Assembly: GCA_947631955.1 (NCBI GenBank)
Contig: CANRNJ010000001.1
Span: 434,001-498,000, forward strand
Reading direction: 5' to 3'
Length of the DNA stretch: 64,000 nucleotides
Source of the DNA: an uncultured Lachnospiraceae bacterium
Lineage (GTDB): Bacteria > Bacillota > Clostridia > Lachnospirales > Lachnospiraceae
Position numbers and translations under genes: made by a program. The notes beneath the pieces were generated by a model. It was not told the DNA's origin and did no database searches. It saw nothing but the letters and a program-made list of their open reading frames with translations. Positions 58,791-64,000 of the stretch are shown piece by piece. Each line of letters opens with the position of its first letter. Position 1 is the first letter of the stretch.

Positions 58791-60785
58791 TTACCGGCTG
58801 ACGATCCTGTAATAGGTTCTGGCCGTCAGCCCGTAGATCGCGACGTACAGCAGCGCGAACACAAGAAAACACAGGGCTGTGCAGGTCAGATACAGGGAGC
58901 GGTTTTCCATGTTCAGCATCATCAGGATCTTGGCGATGATGGGAAACGCCGCCGACACATGGATCCCCGCCACCACGAGGGGCAGGAAGAACACCGTCAG
59001 CACCTGCGAGCGGATGGCGCCCTTGACTTCTTCCTTTGTCATGCCGACTTTCTGCATGATTGCAAAACGCTCCTTGTCCTCGTATCCTTCGGATATCTGC
59101 TTGTAATAGATAATGAGCACCGTGGCCGCGACAAACAGGAGCCCCAAAAACACCCCAAGGAAAAAGAAGCCGCCGTACAGCGCGATAAAGGAAGTCCGCT
59201 GTCCAAGGATCGTTTCCATATAACCGCTGAACTGCCCTTCCGCTTCCGCATCCGACAGTATCTGCTTGATCTTTGCCCGCAGCAGTTCCTTGGCCTCATC
59301 GTCCGCCTTCACGTCCAGTCCCAGATACCTTCTCCCTGTACCGGTGATTCCCGACTGCTCTTTCGCTTTCCGAAGCAGCGTATAAAAATCCCGGTCCGTG
59401 AGGATGCAGTAATGGGTCGTGGCAACATTGGATACGGAAGAACCGTTGTTGATCATCCGGTCCACATGCTCCACCGCAAACTCCATACCATAAATGCGCA
59501 GCAGCGGATAGCCATAATCCTCCCGCCCGTCATACATCATGAGCTGGCCGTCCTCCATCGCAAAACCGGTCCCCATGCAGTCATTGTAATCGGAGAGCGG
59601 GATAAAAAACAATATCCTGATATTTTCCATATCCTGTACAGTATCGACATTGCCGTCGGTCCGAAAACTGTCGCCATCCTGAACCACGGCGAACTCCCCG
59701 TATGCGTACTCCTGTTTCTGCGTGATCTTCACACCCATCTTTCCGCACTGTTTTGTGATCTCGTCAAATATCTGCCGGTTGGCGCTTTTGTCCGCCGCAT
59801 TGGAGTAGACGCAGTAATCGTTGGGGTAACGCGTGTGGATGATATCATCCATCCCCACCATCATAGACGTGGTGGAAGACACCATGACAAGCACCATTGT
59901 GGACAGGATACAGATATTGGCCAGTCCCACCGCGTTCTGTTTCATGCGGTAGATCATGCCCGACACACTGATGAAATGGTCCGCTTTATAATAAAATCTC
60001 TTATTCCGGCGCATGATCTTTAAGATCGCAATACTGCCCGCCGTAAAGAGCAGATACGTTCCGATGATAACGCTGATCACCGCCACGAACAGAAGCGTCA
60101 TCGCCGTCACGGGGCTCTGCACCGTCAGCGCCAGATAATACCCCGCGCCGAGCGCAAAGGCCCCAAGGACCGCCATGATCCATTTGGTCCTCGGCTCCTT
60201 TTCTCCCATACTGCCGCCCCGGAGCAGTTCCACCGGCTTGGCGGTCTGTATCGTAAAAAGGTTTTTGACATATATGACCAGATAGACCGCGCCCAAAAGC
60301 TTTGCCGAAGTAAGGACGGCTTTCGGAGAAATAAAGAATCCAAGCGGCGCCGACTCTGTGCCGATGAACTTGAAAATGAGCAGAAACATCGCCTTGTCCA
60401 GCGCGATCCCCAGCGCCAGACCGGCCAACGCGCTCACAACGTACACAAGGATCGTTTCCAGAAACAATACGAACGACAGATGTTTTTTCTCCATTCCCAG
60501 AATGAGGTACAGGGCAAATTCCTTCTTGCGCCGTTTTATCAGAAAACTGTTGGTATAGATCAGAAAGATCACCGCAAAAATTTCGATCACATGACAGCCC
60601 AGCGTCAGCATGTACGCCACATAGCCCGCGCCGTAAAGATTCGTTATCCCCGGATTTAAGGATAACGATTTCATCATGTAATGCATCATGATCGTCACAA
60701 TGCAGGTCAGGATATAAGGAACATACGTCTGCGAGTTCTTGCGGAGGTTATTCACCGCAATCCTCAGATAGAATCCCAGTTTCAT
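58791..60785 (-). CDS. bceB: BceB-type FtsX-like ABC permease
   Basis: 664 residues with about ten membrane segments and a large extracytoplasmic domain of about 200 residues between segments 7 and 8 (after SSTTSMMVGMDDIIHT), the hallmark of BceB/VraG transporters that detect and remove cell-wall-active peptides from lipid II-cycle targets. FtsX signature near the N-terminus (YVPYILTCIVTIMMHYMM) and C-terminus. ATG overlaps the ATPase stop by four bases. The actual inducing antibiotic cannot be told from sequence. Confidence 0.92.
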   Translation of the reverse strand: MKLGFYLRIAVNNLRKNSQTYVPYILTCIVTIMMHYMMKSLSLNPGITNLYGAGYVAYMLTLGCHVIEIFAVIFLIYTNSFLIKRRKKEFALYLILGMEKKHLSFVLFLETILVYVVSALAGLALGIALDKAMFLLIFKFIGTESAPLGFFISPKAVLTSAKLLGAVYLVIYVKNLFTIQTAKPVELLRGGSMGEKEPRTKWIMAVLGAFALGAGYYLALTVQSPVTAMTLLFVAVISVIIGTYLLFTAGSIAILKIMRRNKRFYYKADHFISVSGMIYRMKQNAVGLANICILSTMVLVMVSSTTSMMVGMDDIIHTRYPNDYCVYSNAADKSANRQIFDEITKQCGKMGVKITQKQEYAYGEFAVVQDGDSFRTDGNVDTVQDMENIRILFFIPLSDYNDCMGTGFAMEDGQLMMYDGREDYGYPLLRIYGMEFAVEHVDRMINNGSSVSNVATTHYCILTDRDFYTLLRKAKEQSGITGTGRRYLGLDVKADDEAKELLRAKIKQILSDAEAEGQFSGYMETILGQRTSFIALYGGFFFLGVFLGLLFVAATVLIIYYKQISEGYEDKERFAIMQKVGMTKEEVKGAIRSQVLTVFFLPLVVAGIHVSAAFPIIAKILMMLNMENRSLYLTCTALCFLVFALLYVAIYGLTARTYYRIVSR

Positions 60786-61546
60786 CTCGATTCACCTCCG
60801 GTCGCAAGGATCGTCAGCGTATCGGTGATGTTCTGATACAGCTGCTCGTTGGTGTGGTTTCCGCGGTAAATCTGGTGGAACACCTCGCCGTCCTTGATAA
60901 ACAGCACCCGTCCGGCATGGCTCGCGGCTTTGACCGAATGAGTCACCATAACCACCGTCTGCCCTTCCTCGTTGATCTGGCGGAATATCTTAAGAAGCCC
61001 GTCCGCCATCTTGGAATCAAGCGCTCCGGTGGGCTCGTCCGCAAGCACCAGTTTCGGTCTGGTGATAAGCGCCCGCGCCACCGCCGCGCGCTGCGCCTGT
61101 CCGCCGGACACCTCGTAGGGATATTTGTCTAAGATACCCGTGATCTCCAGTTTGGCGGCGATCGGCGCCAGACGCTCGTTCATCTCCTTCACGCTTTTGC
61201 CCGCCAGTACAAGAGGCAGGAAAATGTTATCCCTCAGGCTGAAGGTATCAAGCAGGTTAAAATCCTGAAAGACAAAGCCCAGATTGTCCCGCCGGAAAGC
61301 GGCGATCTCCTGATCCTTGACGAGCCCCAGATCTTTGCCGTCCAGTACGACCTTGCCGCCGCTGGGCTTATCGAGCGCCGCCAGAATGTTTAAAAGCGTC
61401 GTTTTGCCGGAACCGGATTCCCCCATGACCGCCACATACTCCCCCTGTTCCACCGAAAAAGTCACATTGGTGAGGGCCTGAACTTGGCTTCCGCCGAAAC
61501 GGGTGGTATAGATTTTCTTTAAACACGAAACTTCCAGTATTGACAT
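60782..61546 (-). CDS. bceA: BceA-type ABC transporter ATPase
   Basis: 254 residues from ATG at 61546 (GGAGG five bases upstream). Walker A GESGSGKTTLLNIL, Q loop NLGFVFQDFNLLDTF, signature VSGGQAQRAAVARALI, Walker B KLVLADEPTGALDSK, H-loop VTHS. The LolD/MacB-type ATPase pairs with the BceB-type permease. Upstream codons that are open in this frame overlap the promoter region and were excluded. Confidence 0.95.
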   Translation of the reverse strand: MSILEVSCLKKIYTTRFGGSQVQALTNVTFSVEQGEYVAVMGESGSGKTTLLNILAALDKPSGGKVVLDGKDLGLVKDQEIAAFRRDNLGFVFQDFNLLDTFSLRDNIFLPLVLAGKSVKEMNERLAPIAAKLEITGILDKYPYEVSGGQAQRAAVARALITRPKLVLADEPTGALDSKMADGLLKIFRQINEEGQTVVMVTHSVKAASHAGRVLFIKDGEVFHQIYRGNHTNEQLYQNITDTLTILATGGESR

Positions 61547-61726
61547 CTTTTCCTCCAATCCAAGACACAGGGCCGCATCCGGTTCCGCCGCACGGCTCTG
61601 CCTGAGCCATGCCGCACGGCCCCACGGATCCTTCCGGCCCGCGCGCCTGCTGTTTTGATAGGGACAGCATAGCAAAACGACCGTACTGTCTGCGATTGAA
61701 TCATGTGACATTCCGGTCGTCTTATG

Positions 61727-61740
61727 TGACAATAATGTAA
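61727..61740 (-). promoter_or_regulatory. BceR-like operator upstream of bceAB
   Basis: Minus strand TTACA-TTAT-TGTCA, one mismatch from the published BceR consensus TnACA-N4-TGTAA. It lies 181 bases before the bceA start. A second AATGTCACAT motif follows about 28 bases downstream. The rest of the 240-base gap holds the bceA promoter, not clearly resolved. Confidence 0.6.
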
Positions 61741-61786
61741 GCCGCGCCCGGCATGGCGTCCTGTGCGGACCCGCTCTTTTCCGGGA

Positions 61787-62794
61787 CTACTCCGTTTCCA
61801 CCTCTTTGTGCGCAAGATCCAGATAAAAAGTGCTCCCTGCCCCCGGCGTCGAACTTACCCGCAGGCCGATCCCCAGTTTGTCGGCCGTCTGCCTGCACAG
61901 ATACAGCCCCAGTCCGGTGGCTTTCTTATCCGCCCTGCCGTTATAGCCGGTGAACCCTTTTTCAAAGATCCTCGGAAGGTCCTCTGGCGCGATCCCCATG
62001 CCGGTATCGGAAACGGACAGCACCTTCTCCGGCGACACCGCGATCGTGACCGTTCCCTCCCTCGTATACTTGACGGAGTTGGACAGAAGCTGCTCGATCA
62101 TGAAAAGGAGCCACTTTTCGTCGGTGACGACTTTGACCTGAACCGGCTCATAAACCAGCCGCAGCCTGCTTCTGACAAACATCGGAGCGTATTTGCGGAC
62201 TGCCTGACGGATGATCTGGTCCAGATCATATTCCCGGAAAAGATAATCCGTCTGGCTGCTCCCCAGCCGCATATAAGTGAGCGCCATGTCCACATACTGC
62301 TCGATCCGGAAAAGCTGCGCCATCAGTTCTCTGGACTCCTCATTGTCCTCGTTCCGGAGCGTCATGCGCATGACGGCGATAGGCGTTTTGATCTGATGCA
62401 CCCATGTCGTATAGTAATCCAGACTGTCCTGCCGCTCCTTTTCCCAATCGGTCAAAAGATCGTTATTGATATGTCCCAGCGTTTCTATCATCTTCCGATA
62501 GTCTTCCTCGGCGGGCGTTCCGGCTTTCGGAAGCTCGTCGTAAGCGACCTCGATATTCTTAAGGATCATCTGTCTGCGGCGGTACTCCCCGCAGCAGCGG
62601 ACAAAGCGCACGCTTAAAAAGATCAGCGCCGTCAGCGCGCACAGCCCCGCCGCATACAGGACCGCCTCGGTTTCCAGATCATACAGATAAAAAACAGCGG
62701 CGAAGATCGCTGCAAACACCAGAAACAGCAGACCGTCCCACGCATACTGCCGCAGCATCTTTCCCAGAAGCCGATACCATTTTAAGTTTTCCAC
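61787..62794 (-). CDS. bceS: BceS-type intramembrane-sensing histidine kinase
   Basis: 335 residues from GTG at 62794 (AGGAGGAGAAGC just upstream, start overlapping the regulator stop by 13 bases). Two membrane segments close together (about residues 20-62) with almost no extracellular loop, then DHp helix with phospho-accepting His (DYYTTWVHQIKTPIAVMRM), and HATPase motifs (N in EQLLSNSVKYT, DTGMGIAPEDLPRIFEKGF, GLGLYLC). The kinase depends on the BceAB transporter for sensing. Confidence 0.93.
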   Translation of the reverse strand: MENLKWYRLLGKMLRQYAWDGLLFLVFAAIFAAVFYLYDLETEAVLYAAGLCALTALIFLSVRFVRCCGEYRRRQMILKNIEVAYDELPKAGTPAEEDYRKMIETLGHINNDLLTDWEKERQDSLDYYTTWVHQIKTPIAVMRMTLRNEDNEESRELMAQLFRIEQYVDMALTYMRLGSSQTDYLFREYDLDQIIRQAVRKYAPMFVRSRLRLVYEPVQVKVVTDEKWLLFMIEQLLSNSVKYTREGTVTIAVSPEKVLSVSDTGMGIAPEDLPRIFEKGFTGYNGRADKKATGLGLYLCRQTADKLGIGLRVSSTPGAGSTFYLDLAHKEVETE

Positions 62795-63477
62795 CGCTTC
62801 TCCTCCTGCCCGATCATATAACCGCTGCCGACCTTCGTTTCGATCCATCCGTCCAGACCGGCCTTTTCAAGCTTCCTGCGCAGGCGGTTGATATTTACCG
62901 TCAGCGTGTTTTCCTCCACATAACAGTCGGTCTGCCACAGCTTCGTCATCAGCGTATCCCGGCTGACGATCTTGCCTTTATTTTCCAGAAGCGTCTGCAA
63001 AATGCGGAACTCGTTCTTCGTCAGGTCTATCCGGTCCCCCTGATAGACCAGAGAAGCGTCGTTCAGATTCAGCACAGCGCCCTTATACTCCAAGATCGGG
63101 ATCTTTCCGCCCATGTCATAGGTCCTGCGCAGCACGGCGCGAATCTTGGCCGTCATTACATCCGGGTCAACCGGTTTCGGGATAAAATCGTCCCCGCCCA
63201 TGTCCACCGCCATAATGATATTCATGTTGTCCGACGCGGAAGAGATAAAGATGATCGGCACATCGGAGATCTTCCGTATCTGGCTGCACCAATGATAGCC
63301 GTTGTAAAAAGGCAGCATGATGTCCATCAATACGATGTGCGGGTCATACCGGGTAAAAGCGGACAGGATATCCCGGAAATCCTCCGCCGGATACGCTTCA
63401 TCGCCCCATGATTCGATCTGTTTCTTCATGGCTTTTGCCAGATCCACATCGTCCTCTACGATCAGTATACGATACAT
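62782..63477 (-). CDS. bceR: BceR-type response regulator
   Basis: 231 residues. Receiver domain with phosphorylation Asp in HIVLMDIMLPFYNGYHW (about residue 51) and K in IPKPVD; OmpR-type winged helix at the C-terminus (LTKNEFRILQTLLENKGKIVSRDTLM ... RKLEKAGLDGWIETKVGSGYMI). First gene of the regulator-kinase pair; the transporter genes follow on the same strand. Confidence 0.95.
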   Translation of the reverse strand: MYRILIVEDDVDLAKAMKKQIESWGDEAYPAEDFRDILSAFTRYDPHIVLMDIMLPFYNGYHWCSQIRKISDVPIIFISSASDNMNIIMAVDMGGDDFIPKPVDPDVMTAKIRAVLRRTYDMGGKIPILEYKGAVLNLNDASLVYQGDRIDLTKNEFRILQTLLENKGKIVSRDTLMTKLWQTDCYVEENTLTVNINRLRRKLEKAGLDGWIETKVGSGYMIGQEEKRWKT

Positions 63478-63877
63478 TTTGGTTTCCTTCTTTTTTCAGT
63501 CTTTTGGATTATGGAGGGTCTGCGCTTGGTATACCGTATTCTCAGATGCCAGTACCGTAAATCACTCCGGGAGAATTGCAAAGCAATTCTCTCAGCGCAG
63601 ACTGCTGGGTCTGCGCTTATTGTACCATACCACAGGAAACAGGGAAATCTTTTTATGTTACATATCCGATGTCCCCTTTGGATTTTATGTGTTTTTCCAC
63701 CCTATAGATCTTTCCGCCCATGGCTTTTTAAATCTTGCGCAATCTGCGCCGCCTGTATTATACTGAATAAATCAGAAAGAAACGGCCTGTCCGGATATCG
63801 GAACGTACCGTCAAAAGGTGTCAGCGCCCCGCCGGAGATGATTTTAAAACGATCCGCACAGACCTTGGAGGAAAATA
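63478..63877. other. Intergenic region with two perfect hairpins
   Basis: 400 bases between bceR and the partial plus-strand gene. GAGAATTG-CAAAG-CAATTCTC (63571-63591) is followed directly by CGCAGAC-N6-GTCTGCG (63596-63615). The phrase GGGTCTGCGCTT occurs twice (about 63518 and 63608). This looks like a dispersed palindromic element common in Lachnospiraceae intergenic DNA. The open frames across it do not look coding. Confidence 0.55.
63735..63764 (+). promoter_or_regulatory. Possible promoter of the last gene
   Basis: TTGCGC (63735-63740), 18-base spacer, TATACT (63759-63764). About 110 bases before the start codon. Confidence 0.4.
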
Positions 63878-64000
63878 ATGGAAAATACAGAACGTGGCCA
63901 ATACATGAAAAGTCTGGCGGAAACCGCCGCAGCCGCAAAGGAAACTTATCCCGAAGGAAGCCCTGCTTATTTTAGGCGTATACTAAACGCGATCTCCGGC
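63878..64000 (+). CDS. Partial hypothetical protein at right edge
   Basis: An ATG at 63878 with GGAGG six bases upstream opens a frame of 41 codons to the window end (MENTERGQYMKSLAETAAAAKE...). Too short to identify; the helical Ala-rich start gives no family hint. It is probably a real gene because of the strong ribosome binding site and an upstream promoter. Confidence 0.6.
   Translation, partial: MENTERGQYMKSLAETAAAAKETYPEGSPAYFRRILNAISG

Noticed and set aside
61547..61732. N-terminal extension of BceA
   Set aside because: This stretch holds the promoter region; the ATG at 61546 has GGAGG and begins the canonical ATPase N-terminus.
63511..63877. Plus-strand coding gene across the hairpins
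   Set aside because: The open frame has no ribosome binding site, crosses two perfect hairpins and has protein composition typical of non-coding DNA. The real gene starts at 63878 in another frame.

Overview
The window looks like a chromosomal segment of a motile, spore-forming, monoderm Clostridia bacterium, most likely a Lachnospiraceae member. The evidence is the combination of CodY, a Bacillus/Clostridium-type flagellar basal-body operon, sporulation genes (sigK, spoIIP, gpr), Gram-positive-style ribosome binding sites (GGAGG, with frequent GTG and TTG starts) and a type IV pilus operon without the outer-membrane genes pilP/pilQ. Almost every gene is on the minus strand. The exceptions are an AbrB-like gene, rpsT, an amidase and the partial last gene.

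Layout from left to right (minus-strand operons therefore read right to left). 1-9.2 kb: flgB-flgC-fliE-fliF-fliG-fliH-fliI-fliJ-ylxF-like-fliK, running off the left edge. 9.4-12.4 kb: topA and codY, each with a recognisable sigma-A promoter. This topA-codY-flgB order is shared with Bacillus subtilis. 12.6-34.1 kb: a type IV pilus region. It runs pilC, pilA, pilD, a pilM-pilN fusion, pilO-like, three unusually large pilin-like proteins, a GspH-like pilin and a secreted 2,153-residue protein. A hairpin follows, then a small A+T-rich cassette (a JAB/RadC-like protein and a 60-residue protein) and pilB. 34.2-37.7 kb: an accessory island with a 94-bp tandem repeat, an AbrB antitoxin with a broken PIN toxin, an MNT nucleotidyltransferase, and one full-length Rpn-family nuclease surrounded by stand-alone copies of its C-terminal part. 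37.8-43.1 kb: dprA, comM, pilT and an HD-GYP-like gene. 43.1-49.7 kb: sigK, hemW, lepA, spoIIP, gpr and divergent rpsT, again a Bacillus-like order. 50-57.5 kb: TPM-domain protein, zinc-ribbon protein, a GDT1-type transporter, a PurF-like protein without the catalytic cysteine, a degenerate GGDEF protein, threonine aldolase, a small conserved protein and a membrane-anchored amidase. 57.5-63.5 kb: a CE2-like esterase and a complete BceRSAB-type antibiotic sensing and efflux module with a BceR-like operator. A partial gene starts at the right edge.

How it works together: the pilus genes could build a retractable pilus (PilB extends, PilT retracts) whose tip carries large pilin-like proteins and perhaps the giant secreted protein. 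DprA and ComM next to it hint at DNA uptake. The most striking candidate for an undescribed system is the Rpn island. Three stand-alone or embedded reading frames of exactly 68 codons correspond to the C-terminal part of the Rpn nuclease. Two of them carry their own canonical promoters, which suggests free-standing copies of an intragenic antitoxin. Other oddities are a PurF paralogue with a dead glutaminase domain and a pilus transcript leader made of 31-bp tandem repeats.
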